Program-made: the position numbers and the translations under genes
Part shown: positions 43,198 through 52,113 of the stretch, in pieces
Layout: every line of letters starts with the position of its first letter
How positions within the stretch are numbered: position 1 is the stretch's first letter
DNA from: Gemmatimonadota bacterium
GTDB lineage: Bacteria > Latescibacterota > UBA2968 > UBA8231
Length of the DNA: 64,000 nucleotides
Reading direction: 5' to 3'
NCBI GenBank assembly: GCA_018673255.1
Contig: JABHDC010000253.1
Coordinates: forward strand, 1-64,000
The notes under the pieces: generated by a model
Database searches by the model: none
What the model saw: the letters and a program-made list of their open reading frames with translations, nothing else
What the model was told of the DNA's origin: nothing

Positions 43198-43980
43198 GTG
43201 CTCGCCAAACGCATCATTCCCTGTCTCGATGTGAAGAATGGCCGCAATGTCCGAGGCGTGCGGTTCTCCGCCGACAAAGACGCCGGCGATCCGGTCGAAC
43301 TGGCTACGCGCTATGACAAGGAAGGGGCGGACGAACTCGTCTTCTACGATATCACCGCCTCATCAGACGGACGTGCCATCGTCATGGATCTGGTGCGTGA
43401 GGTGTCCGAGCAGGTCTTCATTCCGCTCACCGTCGGCGGCGGTATCCGCACCTTCGCCGATGTCCGGGAGATCCTCAAGGGCGGGGCAGACAAGGTATCG
43501 CTCAACTCCGCACCCGTGCACAATCCTGAGGTCATCACCCAGAGCGCCGAGAGTTTCGGATCACAGTGCATCGTGGCCGCCATCGACGTCTTGCGCACCG
43601 AGACGGCACCTGGCGAACCTCCGGCATGGGAGATCTATATCAACGGGGGACGCAAGGCGACGGGGATCGATGCCCTCGAATGGGTCGATGAACTCGTCGA
43701 CCGTGGCGCAGGCGAACTCGTCCTCAACAGCATCGACGCCGATGGCACGCGCGACGGCTATGACCTCGAGCTGAATCGCGCCGTGTCGCGCCGCGTGGAT
43801 GTGCCCATCGTCGCATCCGGCGGCGCCGGTTCGACCCAACACATCTATGAAGTACTGACCGCCGGTGAAGCGGATGCCGCCCTGGCTGCATCGATCTTCC
43901 ACTACGAGGTCTACAGTATTCCCGAGGTCAAGACCTATCTGGCTGACCGCGGCGTCGTCGTGCGGCCCTACGTGGGTTGA
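43198..43980 (+). CDS. hisF: Imidazole glycerol phosphate synthase, cyclase subunit
   Basis: This 260-aa TIM barrel forms imidazole glycerol phosphate and AICAR. The two catalytic Asp are visible, in [11 protein letters not shown] near residue 11 and VAAIDVLR near 130. The phosphate loops are [14 protein letters not shown] and ASGGAGS. The stretch after the second Asp ([16 protein letters not shown]) is a few residues longer than usual, and VLR replaces the common AKR/AKK. The start is a GTG at 43198. It pairs with hisH just upstream. Confidence 0.94.
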   Translation: MLAKRIIPCLDVKNGRNVRGVRFSADKDAGDPVELATRYDKEGADELVFYDITASSDGRAIVMDLVREVSEQVFIPLTVGGGIRTFADVREILKGGADKVSLNSAPVHNPEVITQSAESFGSQCIVAAIDVLRTETAPGEPPAWEIYINGGRKATGIDALEWVDELVDRGAGELVLNSIDADGTRDGYDLELNRAVSRRVDVPIVASGGAGSTQHIYEVLTAGEADAALAASIFHYEVYSIPEVKTYLADRGVVVRPYVG

Positions 43981-43999
43981 GGCGACGAGACGATCTGCG

Positions 44000-45133
44000 A
44001 TGACCGTGTCCATCGATCCACAACGCGCCAGGCGCCTGGGCTCTGTCCGGCGTCTCGTGGTCAAGATCGGCTCGAGCAGCCTGACCGGCAGTGATGGTCA
44101 GTTGCATCGGCCGACGATTCGTCGCCTTGTGACCGACCTGGTGGCTCTGCGCGAACAGGGCCGCGAGGTCGTGCTGGTGTCATCCGGCGCCGTCGCCGCC
44201 GGGATGGGCCGGTTGGGTCTGGCGGATCGTCCAAAGGCGATCGCCGAATTGCAGGCAGTGGCCGCCGTCGGACAGAATCTGCTGGTGCATACCTACGAGA
44301 GTCTCTTTCGACGGCACGGCGTACCCGTGGGACAGGTTCTGCTCACGGCAGGAGACATTCTCGATGACCGGCAGCGTTACAATCACCTGCACAACACATT
44401 TCGGCAGCTGTTTGCCCTTGGTGTTGTGCCCGTCATCAACGAGAATGACTCGGTCGCAGTTGCCGAATTGCGGCAGTCACTTGGCGACAATGACATGCTG
44501 GCCGCCTATGTGGCCAATCTGGTGCAGGCTCAGTTGCTCGTGGTGCTGTCCGATGTGGAGGGCGTCTATCGCCGCTATGTCGGCGGGCGGGGAGAAGAGC
44601 TGATTTCCGAGATTCGGACTGGCGACGAGGTCGATGCGTCTGGCGGGGGCAGCAAACTCGGGCGAGGCGGGATGGAGACCAAACTGCGAGCGGCTCGGCT
44701 GCTGGCCGTCTGTGGTGAAATGACGATCGTGGCACACGCCCGACGTCATCGTCTCCCGGATCTTCTCGCGGGAGAGCCCAAAGGCACCCTCTTCCTGCCG
44801 CGGGGCAAACGCATGGGCAGCCGCAAGCGCTGGATCGGCTTTGCCTCACCACCTCGGGGTGCGGTCGTTGTGGACGATGGCGCCGTCAAGGCGATCGTGA
44901 CCCTTGGTCGATCGCTGTTGCCTGCAGGAGTGACGGCGGTCGATGGCTCATTTTCTATCGGTGATGTGGTACGCATCGCCGATGGCCAGGGCCGGGAAGT
45001 CGGCCGTGGCGTTTGCCGTTACTCGCACGATGATCTGACCCGGATCATGGGACAGAGCTCTCCAGCCGTGACAAAGATCCTCGGGATCAAGGCGCAGGAG
45101 GTCATTCATCGTGATGATCTCGTGCTGATGTAG
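44000..45133 (+). CDS. proB: Glutamate 5-kinase with PUA domain
   Basis: This 377-aa enzyme phosphorylates glutamate in the first step of proline synthesis and is usually feedback-inhibited by proline. The kinase domain has RLVVKIGSSSLTG near residue 17, VLVSSGAVAAGMGRLGL, INENDSVAVAEL, and GRGGMETKLRAARL. The C-terminal PUA domain (about 285-377) is present, as in E. coli. The ATG at 44000 gives normal length. proA, the usual neighbour, is missing; a DivIC/FtsB-like gene follows after one base. Confidence 0.95.
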   Translation: MTVSIDPQRARRLGSVRRLVVKIGSSSLTGSDGQLHRPTIRRLVTDLVALREQGREVVLVSSGAVAAGMGRLGLADRPKAIAELQAVAAVGQNLLVHTYESLFRRHGVPVGQVLLTAGDILDDRQRYNHLHNTFRQLFALGVVPVINENDSVAVAELRQSLGDNDMLAAYVANLVQAQLLVVLSDVEGVYRRYVGGRGEELISEIRTGDEVDASGGGSKLGRGGMETKLRAARLLAVCGEMTIVAHARRHRLPDLLAGEPKGTLFLPRGKRMGSRKRWIGFASPPRGAVVVDDGAVKAIVTLGRSLLPAGVTAVDGSFSIGDVVRIADGQGREVGRGVCRYSHDDLTRIMGQSSPAVTKILGIKAQEVIHRDDLVLM

Positions 45134-45134
45134 C

Positions 45135-45500
45135 TTGGCAAAACTCGCATCACGCGCCGTGCCCCTGGCCGAACGGAAGAAGCGTCGCTGGTGGGGTTTG
45201 CTGATCCTGCTGGCCATGATCATCGGCTGGGCGTACATCTTCTTTACCGGGCAGGGCGGTTGGTTCGAGTTGCAGGCGGAGCGTGAGACACTGGCTGAAC
45301 TCGAGTCTGAGGTGACCGCGCTGGAAACAACCAACGACAGCCTGCGGGAAGTGCTGTGGCGGATGGAGAATGATCCGGCCTTTGTCGAACGCATGGCTCG
45401 AGAGGAATACGGGCTCGTGCTGCCCGGCGAGCATCTGTATCGATTGATCAAGCGGGATTCGGCTGCCGTCACTGCGGACAGCTTGCCAGCCAGCGACTGA
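45135..45500 (+). CDS. FtsB/DivIC-like septum formation protein
   Basis: This 121-aa bitopic membrane protein has a basic N-terminus, one span at residues 20-38 (WGLLILLAMIIGWAYIFF), and a periplasmic coiled coil (LQAERETLAELESEVTALE) followed by DPAFVERMAREEYGLVLPGE, the typical FtsB/DivIC end. Such proteins join FtsL and FtsQ in the divisome. The start is a TTG one base after the proB stop, so it depends on coupled translation. Family assignment is by layout and the last motif. Confidence 0.82.
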   Translation: MAKLASRAVPLAERKKRRWWGLLILLAMIIGWAYIFFTGQGGWFELQAERETLAELESEVTALETTNDSLREVLWRMENDPAFVERMAREEYGLVLPGEHLYRLIKRDSAAVTADSLPASD

Positions 45501-45512
45501 GAAGGCCGGACC

Positions 45513-46328
45513 ATGGCCAGAGTCATCGTCAAGACCGATGCCGTCGTCTTGCGCACGCGTCGCATGGGCGAGACGAGCAAGCTGGTAACCCTCTACAGTG
45601 AGGGACACGGCAAGCTCAAGATCGTTGCGAAGGGTGCCCGCAAGCCGAAGAGTAAATACGGCGGTTGCCTGGAAGTCACCAACGAGATTCGCGTCGTGTG
45701 TTATCTGCGCGATGATCGGGATCTGCAGACGCTGACGGACGCGGAAGTGATACGCACACATCCGCAGTTGCTTTGCGATCTGCCGCGGCTGGCCTATGCC
45801 GGCGCTGCCTCGGAAATGCTGGATCGCCTGACGATCGAGCACGAAGCCAATACCAAGCTCTACGCCTGTCTGGTCGGGATTCTCGCCGGGCTGGAAGAGG
45901 TGGAGCAGGCCCAGTTGGAGTCGCTGTTCTGGTACTTTCAGTTGCGTGTTGCCGCAGCACTGGGGTACCGACCTGAACTGACGATCTGCACCAATTGCGG
46001 CTGCGGGTTGGAGCCTGAGGCTTCGTGGTTCAGCCCCGCGATGGGCGGGGGTGTCTGTCCCACGTGCTCGCGTGAAGCGATCGCCGACGGTGCAGATGGT
46101 GGAGGCAATACGATCTACGGTACGATGACACGAAGAGTCAGTGGTGAGAGCCTGCATTTTCTCGCCACGTTGCAGGCGATGCGAACCTACACCCGTGAGA
46201 GTCTGCCTGCAGCACCAGCACGCCATGGCGAGATCCGCGGGATGCTGCGCAGTTTTCTGGAATACCATGCCGGGGCCAGCGGTCGTCTGCGCTCGCTGGA
46301 GTTTCTCGATGCTTTAGGAGGCCGTTGA
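45513..46328 (+). CDS. recO: DNA repair protein RecO
   Basis: This 271-aa protein acts in the RecFOR pathway, loading RecA on gapped DNA. It has the N-terminal OB fold (TDAVVLRTRRMGETSKLVTLYS, KIVAKGARKPKSKYGG), a helical middle, and a zinc-type cluster CTNCG at about residue 154 with CPTC about 23 residues later. Length is normal. It lies 12 bases after the divIC/ftsB-like gene and before glyQS. Confidence 0.9.
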   Translation: MARVIVKTDAVVLRTRRMGETSKLVTLYSEGHGKLKIVAKGARKPKSKYGGCLEVTNEIRVVCYLRDDRDLQTLTDAEVIRTHPQLLCDLPRLAYAGAASEMLDRLTIEHEANTKLYACLVGILAGLEEVEQAQLESLFWYFQLRVAAALGYRPELTICTNCGCGLEPEASWFSPAMGGGVCPTCSREAIADGADGGGNTIYGTMTRRVSGESLHFLATLQAMRTYTRESLPAAPARHGEIRGMLRSFLEYHAGASGRLRSLEFLDALGGR

Positions 46329-46403
46329 CGAAGCGGCTCAGGCAACGGTCTCCCGGACCATACCAGCCGCCGGATCACGCGGCCGCAAATGATGAGGACT
46401 GAT

Positions 46404-47783
46404 ATGTCGGATGTGATGGAAAAGCTCGTTTCCCTGTGCAAGCGCAAGGGATTCATCTTCCAGAGTTCGGAGATCTACGGTGGTCTGAATGGCTGCTGGG
46501 ATTACGGCCCACTGGGGGTCGAATTGCTGCGCAATATCAAGGAGTCATGGTGGCGCGCCATGACGTATCGCGACGACGTGGAGGGGATCGATGCGTCGAT
46601 CCTCATGCACGCGCGAGTGTGGGAAGCTTCCGGGCACGTGGAAGGCTTCAACGATCCCATGGTGGAGGACAGCAAGACGAACGAGCGTTTCCGGCTCGAC
46701 CATCTTCTCACAGAGGCCGGTGTCGATTGCGCCGGCCTCGATTTCGACGGCATGACGGCGAAGATGGCCGAACTTGCGTTGAAGAGTCCGAAAGGCAACG
46801 AGCTGACGCCGCCGCGCCAGTTCAACATGATGTTCAAGACGCACGTTGGTCCCGTTGAGGATTCGGCCAGTGTCGTCTATCTGCGTCCCGAGACGGCGCA
46901 GGGCATCTTCGTCAACTATCTCAATGTGCAGCAGGCCATGCGCCAGAAGCTGCCCTTTGGTATCGCCCAGATCGGCAAGGCCTTCCGCAACGAGATCACG
47001 ACAAAGAATTTCCTCTTCCGTACCCGCGAATTCGAGCAGATGGAGATGCAGTATTTCGTCAGGCCCGGCGAGGAAGAGAAGTGGTTCGACTACTGGAAAC
47101 AGGAGCGGCGCAAGTGGTTCACTGAAGCTCTGGGTATTCCCGACAGTCGATTGCGCTGGCACGAACACGGAGCCGGTGAACTGGCCCACTACGCCAGGCA
47201 GGCCTACGATATCCACTTCGAATTCCCCTTTGGTTGGGACGAGGTGGAGGGCATTCACAATCGCGGGCAATTCGACCTGGGCCAGCACGAGGAATTCTCC
47301 GGCAAACAGCTGAAGTATTTCGATGAAGAGGCGAAGGACAAGGTCCTGCCCGCCGTCGTGGAGACCTCCATCGGGGCAAGCCGTTCGACCATGATGGTTC
47401 TGGCCAATGCCTACGACGAGGAAGAAGTGAAGGGTGATACACGCACGGTCATGCGTTTTCATCCGCAGATCGCGCCAATCAAGGTGGCCATTCTGCCCCT
47501 GGTGAAGCGCGATGGCATGCCGGAGATTGCCCGCAAGGTCGAGGCTGACCTGCGTCCCCACCTGCGGGTTTTTTACGATGAAAGGGGCGCCATCGGTCGA
47601 CGCTACCGGCGGATGGACGAAGTGGGCACGCCATTCTGCGTGACTGTCGACTCGGATACGCTCACCGATGACACCGTGACGGTCCGGGAGCGGGATTCGA
47701 TGGCTCAGGATCGGGTCAAGAAATCTGAACTGCTCGCCGTGCTCACCGGTCGTATGGCAGACTGGAAGCACCCGGCGGCCTGA
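46404..47783 (+). CDS. glyQS: Glycyl-tRNA synthetase, dimeric (eukaryote/archaea-like single-chain) type
   Basis: This 459-aa class II synthetase charges tRNA-Gly. It is the single-chain alpha2 form, not the alpha2beta2 type of E. coli. Visible motifs are GFIFQSSEIYGGLNGCWDYG at the start, YLRPETAQGIFVNY, FRNEITTKNFLFRTREFEQ (motif 2), and ASRSTMM near the end of the catalytic core. The anticodon-binding domain follows (IAPIKVAILPLVK). I choose the ATG at 46404 because TGAGGA precedes it; another in-frame ATG is at 46389. Confidence 0.95.
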   Translation: MSDVMEKLVSLCKRKGFIFQSSEIYGGLNGCWDYGPLGVELLRNIKESWWRAMTYRDDVEGIDASILMHARVWEASGHVEGFNDPMVEDSKTNERFRLDHLLTEAGVDCAGLDFDGMTAKMAELALKSPKGNELTPPRQFNMMFKTHVGPVEDSASVVYLRPETAQGIFVNYLNVQQAMRQKLPFGIAQIGKAFRNEITTKNFLFRTREFEQMEMQYFVRPGEEEKWFDYWKQERRKWFTEALGIPDSRLRWHEHGAGELAHYARQAYDIHFEFPFGWDEVEGIHNRGQFDLGQHEEFSGKQLKYFDEEAKDKVLPAVVETSIGASRSTMMVLANAYDEEEVKGDTRTVMRFHPQIAPIKVAILPLVKRDGMPEIARKVEADLRPHLRVFYDERGAIGRRYRRMDEVGTPFCVTVDSDTLTDDTVTVRERDSMAQDRVKKSELLAVLTGRMADWKHPAA

Positions 47784-47869
47784 GGCGATGTGTCAGGCTG
47801 ACTGAAGGCGAACAGACACTCGGTTTGTACTGGGGCCGGTCCCTCCGGTGAGGGGGGCCGGGCTCTCTC

Positions 47870-47898
47870 TTGTATCCTTATATCAGGGCCTGTATATT
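47870..47898 (+). promoter_or_regulatory. Possible promoter for tRNA-Leu/tig
   Basis: TTGTAT at 47870-47875 and TATATT at 47893-47898 are 17 bases apart, about 175 bases before the tRNA. It follows a GC-rich weak hairpin (about 47832-47862) that may end the glyQS transcript. Confidence 0.45.
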
Positions 47899-48072
47899 CA
47901 AGTCTTGTTCGGGACCGCCACTGCACCGGGGCCCGAGGAGCCCGTGCATCGGCTCCCGACGGGGTTTCGGTGTCTTTCTTTGTGCGTCCGCCTCAACCTC
48001 GTGCGTCCAGTTCGACGCTCCTGGTTGAATCGGACGAAGGTTCACCAGCACAGGAGTGGCGCACAGGCAAGC

Positions 48073-48156
48073 GCGAAAGTGGCGGAACTGGCAGACGCGC
48101 CAGATTTAGGATCTGGTGCCCGAGAGGGCTTGGGGGTTCGAGTCCCCCCTTTCGCA
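48073..48156 (+). tRNA. tRNA-Leu (anticodon TAG)
   Basis: The sequence folds as a class II tRNA. The acceptor stem GCGAAAG pairs with CTTTCGC. The anticodon stem CCAGA/TCTGG carries a TTTAGGA loop with anticodon TAG at 48107-48109. There is a long variable arm (GCCCGAGAGGGC) and a T arm GGGGG-TTCGAGT-CCCCC. The 3' CCA is not encoded and must be added. It reads CUA leucine codons. It lies about 100 bases before tig, so both may be on one transcript. Confidence 0.95.
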
Positions 48157-48259
48157 CGGACTCATTCAGATAGATCTGATTTCAGTTAGATCTCATTCAA
48201 GACAGGATGCGATCGCAGACTCCAGAGCGATTCGTGGCCGCCCTTCACAAGAAGCGATC

Positions 48260-49555
48260 GTGCAGACCAACGTAATCGAAACCGGTAAGTGGGAACGCGA
48301 CCTCGAGGTCGAGATTCCCGCAGAGCGTGTGGCCAAGGAGTTGTCCGCCGCCATCCGCACCTATCAGAAGCGCCTCGAGATGCCCGGCTTCCGCAAGGGC
48401 AAGGTTCCCCTGACTCTCATCGAGAAGCGCTATGGTGATGGCATTCGTGCCGGCGTGATCGAAGATCTGTTGCCGCGGCTGCTGCAGGAAGCGATGCAGG
48501 AAGCTGGCCTCAATCCGGCGGGGACCCCCAGGATCACCAAGCTCGATCACGAACCGGGTGAGGGGCTCAAGTTCACGGCCAGTATCGACGTCTGGCCGGA
48601 GGTCGAACTGGACAACTACGAGGGCCTCGAGATCAGCCGCGTCGCCCATGAGATCACCGATGAGGAGATCGACGAGCAACTGACCGAGCTGCGTGGCCGA
48701 CAGGCGACGGAGAAATCGGTGGAGCGTGCGCTCGAAAAGGGTGATGTCCTGATCGCCGACCTGCAGCGTCTGGAAGATGGCGTGGCCGTGGTGGGTGATC
48801 GCTACGAAGAACGCTATTTCCACATCGGCAACGCAGAAGCGCCCAGCCCGGAGTTCGAGGAAGCACTCATCGGGATCACGGCCGGCGAAGAGCGGACGAT
48901 CGACTTCACCTACCGCGACGATCTGCCCAACGAGGAGCTGGCGGGCAAGCAGGAACACTTCATGGTGACTGCTCGCGAGATCCGTGAACGCGAGTTGCCC
49001 GAGCTCGATGACGAGTTTGCCAAGGATGTGGGCGAACAATTTGAGAGTCTCGATCAGCTGAAAGACCATATCCGCGGCCAGATGACGCAGCGTTGGGAGT
49101 TCATGGGTCGGCAGCAGATGCGCGGTGAGTTGATGGATGGTCTACTCAACAATCACGAGATCGAGATCCCCGAGGGTCTGCTCACCAACTATCTCGAGTC
49201 GATCCGGCAGGAGCGTGAGGAACAGGCGAACCAGCAGGGTCAGGACCACGGGCATGACCACGATCACGATCACGACCATGGCCACGAGGCCGAGTTCACC
49301 GACGAGGAACGGCAGTCGGGCGAGCGGCGCCTCAAGTCCTATCTCGTGATGGAGGCGCTGCGGGCCAAGATTACCGTGGAAGTCACCGAGGAGGAATTCG
49401 ACGCCTATCTCGAACGACGCTCGGGAGAGATGGGATTGAAGGCTGAAGATCTAAAGCGTTCTCCCCGGGTCGGTGATCTGCGCCGTGATCTGGAAGAGGA
49501 CAAGATCTTCGAGCAGCTCGAGTCGACGGCGAAAATCACTGAGAAGAAGGTGTAG
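48260..49555 (+). CDS. tig: Trigger factor (ribosome-bound chaperone/PPIase) with His-rich insert
   Basis: This 431-aa chaperone binds at the ribosome exit and helps new chains fold. The N-terminal domain has the ribosome-binding signature [18 protein letters not shown] near residue 45. The FKBP-like PPIase domain covers about 150-245, and the helical C-terminal domain follows. At about residues 326-342 there is an unusual stretch [15 protein letters not shown] that could bind nickel, zinc or cobalt. The start is a GTG at 48260; the open frame extends back into the tRNA. clpP begins five bases after the stop and clpX follows, a common order. Confidence 0.93.
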   Translation: MQTNVIETGKWERDLEVEIPAERVAKELSAAIRTYQKRLEMPGFRKGKVPLTLIEKRYGDGIRAGVIEDLLPRLLQEAMQEAGLNPAGTPRITKLDHEPGEGLKFTASIDVWPEVELDNYEGLEISRVAHEITDEEIDEQLTELRGRQATEKSVERALEKGDVLIADLQRLEDGVAVVGDRYEERYFHIGNAEAPSPEFEEALIGITAGEERTIDFTYRDDLPNEELAGKQEHFMVTAREIRERELPELDDEFAKDVGEQFESLDQLKDHIRGQMTQRWEFMGRQQMRGELMDGLLNNHEIEIPEGLLTNYLESIRQEREEQANQQGQDHGHDHDHDHDHGHEAEFTDEERQSGERRLKSYLVMEALRAKITVEVTEEEFDAYLERRSGEMGLKAEDLKRSPRVGDLRRDLEEDKIFEQLESTAKITEKKV

Positions 49556-49560
49556 GTCTT

Positions 49561-50178
49561 ATGTCGCTCATTCCGATGGTCATCGAGCAGACGGGTCGTG
49601 GCGAACGTTCGTACGACATCTATTCCCGTCTGCTGAAGGAACGCATCGTCTTTATCGGCACGCCGATCAATGATGGGATCGCCAATCTCATCATCGCTCA
49701 GATGCTCTTCCTGGCTTCCGAGGACCCGAAGAAGGATATCTCCCTCTATATCAACACGCCGGGGGGATCGGTGACGGCCGGGCTGGCCATCTACGACACG
49801 ATGCATCATGTCGCATCTGATGTGGCTACCATGTGCATCGGCCAGGCGTCGAGCATGGGTGCCGTGTTGCTGGCTGGTGGCGCGAAGGGCAAAAGGCAGA
49901 GCTTGCCGAATGCCCGCATGCTTCTGCATCAGCCGATGGGGGGTATTGGTGGCCAGGCTGCGGACATGGAGATTCACGCCCGCGAGATCATCAAGATTCG
50001 CGAGCAACTGAATCAGATTATTGCCGATTGCACGGGTCAGGATCTGGAGACGATCAAGCACGACACGGAACGCGACTTCTTCATGAGCCCCGAAGAGTCA
50101 TGCGAGTACGGCCTGATCGATGAGATCATCCAGCCGTCGACCCTGTCGGTGTCGCCTCCTGCGGAGGCCGCCGGGTAA
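49561..50178 (+). CDS. clpP: ATP-dependent Clp protease proteolytic subunit
   Basis: This 205-aa serine protease forms the two-ring chamber used with ClpX. The catalytic residues are visible: Ser in [14 protein letters not shown] near residue 98, His in [14 protein letters not shown] near 123, and Asp in DTERDFFM near 172. The N-terminal region ([19 protein letters not shown]) is the usual axial segment. The ATG is preceded by TAGGT. It lies between tig and clpX. Confidence 0.96.
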   Translation: MSLIPMVIEQTGRGERSYDIYSRLLKERIVFIGTPINDGIANLIIAQMLFLASEDPKKDISLYINTPGGSVTAGLAIYDTMHHVASDVATMCIGQASSMGAVLLAGGAKGKRQSLPNARMLLHQPMGGIGGQAADMEIHAREIIKIREQLNQIIADCTGQDLETIKHDTERDFFMSPEESCEYGLIDEIIQPSTLSVSPPAEAAG

Positions 50179-50191
50179 GGCTCATAACGTC

Positions 50192-51439
50192 ATGAAACGT
50201 CGTCCGGCCAAGAGCGAGCCCCGTTGCTCCTTCTGTGCACGATCTGCCAGCCAGGTGGACAAGATCATCACTGGTCCCTCGGTGCATATCTGCAACGAGT
50301 GCGTCAAGCTGTGCAACGACGTGCTGTCCGAGGACAAGAAGCAGACGCTGCCGTGGGAAACGGGTACGCTTCCCAAGCCGATCGAAATCAAAGATTTTCT
50401 CGACGAATACGTCATCGGTCAGGATCGAGCCAAGAAGATCCTGTCCGTTGCCGTCTACAATCATTACAAGCGCATTCGCTCGAATGTAGATCTCGACGGC
50501 GTCGAAATCGACAAGAGCAATATCCTGCTCGTCGGCCCGACCGGTACCGGCAAGACCTTGCTGGCCCAGACACTGGCCAAGGTGTTGCAGGTACCTTTTT
50601 CGATTGCTGATGCGACGATTCTCACGGAGGCCGGTTACGTCGGTGAGGATGTTGAGAATCTGCTGGTCGGTCTGTTGCAGTCAGCAGACTACGATGTCAG
50701 TCGCGCCGAGAAGGGGATCGTCTATCTGGATGAGATCGACAAGATCGCCCGCAAGTCGTCGACGCCGGCTGTGAGTCGCGATGTTTCTGGCGAAGGTGTG
50801 CAGCAGGCCCTGTTGAAGATTCTCGAAGGGACAGTGGCCAACATCCCGCCGAAGGGTGGCCGCAAGCACCCCGAGCAGGCGATGATTCAGATTGATACGA
50901 GTAACATCCTCTTCGTCTGCGGTGGCGCCTTCGAGGGGCTCGAGAAAGTGATCTCGACACGGATCGGCAAATCGACGCTGGGATTTGGCGCGGGCGGTGC
51001 AGACCATGCCGATGAAGACACACTCGATGTCCTGGCCGAGGTCCAACCTGAAGATCTGCTGCAATTCGGTCTGATTCCGGAGTTTGTCGGCCGTGTGCCC
51101 GTCGTTTCCAATCTCGATCAACTGAGCGAAGGAGACCTCTTCCGGATTCTGACGGAGCCGAAGAATGCCATCATTCGCCAGGTGAGCCGCCTGTTTGAGA
51201 TCGATGGGGTCGATCTGACCTTCACCGAAGAGGCGCTGAGGCGAGTGGTCGATCTGACCGTTCAGAAGGGTACTGGTGCCAGGGGACTGAGATCGGTCCT
51301 GGAGCAGGCACTGATGGATGTCATGTATGACACGCCATCGCATGAAGAGATCACGGAAGTCCTCGTCACTGCCGAAATGATCGACGAAGGTGTCGAGCAT
51401 GGCGATGATGAAGACGAGTATCTGCGCAAGAGCGCGTAA
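50192..51439 (+). CDS. clpX: ATP-dependent Clp protease ATPase subunit ClpX
   Basis: This 415-aa AAA+ unfoldase delivers substrates to ClpP. The N-terminal zinc domain has CSFC and CNEC pairs (residues 11-40). The Walker A motif is [18 protein letters not shown] near residue 115, Walker B is [11 protein letters not shown], and the pore and sensor motifs [12 protein letters not shown] and [11 protein letters not shown] are present. The ATG at 50192 puts the zinc domain at the correct distance; the open frame upstream overlaps clpP. The acidic C-terminus is common. Confidence 0.96.
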   Translation: MKRRPAKSEPRCSFCARSASQVDKIITGPSVHICNECVKLCNDVLSEDKKQTLPWETGTLPKPIEIKDFLDEYVIGQDRAKKILSVAVYNHYKRIRSNVDLDGVEIDKSNILLVGPTGTGKTLLAQTLAKVLQVPFSIADATILTEAGYVGEDVENLLVGLLQSADYDVSRAEKGIVYLDEIDKIARKSSTPAVSRDVSGEGVQQALLKILEGTVANIPPKGGRKHPEQAMIQIDTSNILFVCGGAFEGLEKVISTRIGKSTLGFGAGGADHADEDTLDVLAEVQPEDLLQFGLIPEFVGRVPVVSNLDQLSEGDLFRILTEPKNAIIRQVSRLFEIDGVDLTFTEEALRRVVDLTVQKGTGARGLRSVLEQALMDVMYDTPSHEEITEVLVTAEMIDEGVEHGDDEDEYLRKSA

Positions 51440-51468
51440 ACGCCTGCGTCGCGGCGAACCGGTGAGAG

Positions 51469-52113
51469 ATGCGGGTCGATTCAGTCGAGTTTGTGATGGG
51501 CGCAGTCAGCGTCGGTGGTGCACCGACTGACGCACTGCCGGAGATCGCCTTTGCTGGCCGATCGAATGTCGGCAAGTCGTCCCTGATCAACCGACTCATA
51601 CAGCGCAAGAGTCTTGCCCGCACCAGTTCAACGCCCGGCAAGACTCAGCAGCTCAACTACTATCGCGTAAATGACAAGATGTATTTCGTCGATCTGCCCG
51701 GCTACGGCTTCGTGCATGGCGGCCAGGGTTTGCGCAAGAGTCTCGGCGACCTGACCGACAGTTACCTGAAGTCGCGGCAGCAGCTGCGCGCCGTCGTCCA
51801 GTTGATCGACGCGCGTCACGGTCCCAGCCCCCTCGATCTGCAGCTGACAGAATCGTTGCGAGCGTCATCGCAACCCTTTCTGCTGATCTTCACCAAGGTC
51901 GACAAGCTGACACGCGGCAAGCTCAACCAACAGATGAAACGTCTCGAAGACGAGGGGCACCTGGCAGATCTGCCGTATCTGACATTCTCAGCAGAGAGTG
52001 GCCAGGGACGCGGCGATTTGTGGCAATGGATCCTCGAAACAATCAGTGGCAGCGAAACCACCAGTAACAGTGGGGAATCGTTGCCGCCCAAGGGAGATAC
52101 TCCGTCCCAGTGA
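51469..52113 (+). CDS. engB: Ribosome biogenesis GTPase EngB (YihA/YsxC)
   Basis: This 214-aa TRAFAC GTPase is needed for 50S assembly. The G motifs are AFAGRSNVGKSSLINRL (G1), STPGKTQ (G2), VDLPGYGF (G3) and IFTKVDKL (G4), and SAESGQG (G5). The C-terminal 18 residues are low in complexity and not part of the fold. It lies 29 bases after clpX, and its stop overlaps the GTG start of serA by four bases. Confidence 0.93.
   Translation: MRVDSVEFVMGAVSVGGAPTDALPEIAFAGRSNVGKSSLINRLIQRKSLARTSSTPGKTQQLNYYRVNDKMYFVDLPGYGFVHGGQGLRKSLGDLTDSYLKSRQQLRAVVQLIDARHGPSPLDLQLTESLRASSQPFLLIFTKVDKLTRGKLNQQMKRLEDEGHLADLPYLTFSAESGQGRGDLWQWILETISGSETTSNSGESLPPKGDTPSQ

Noticed and set aside
47831..47866. GC-rich hairpin after glyQS as a strong terminator
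   Set aside because: The stem is interrupted and followed only by a mixed CT-rich stretch; too weak to list as a firm terminator.
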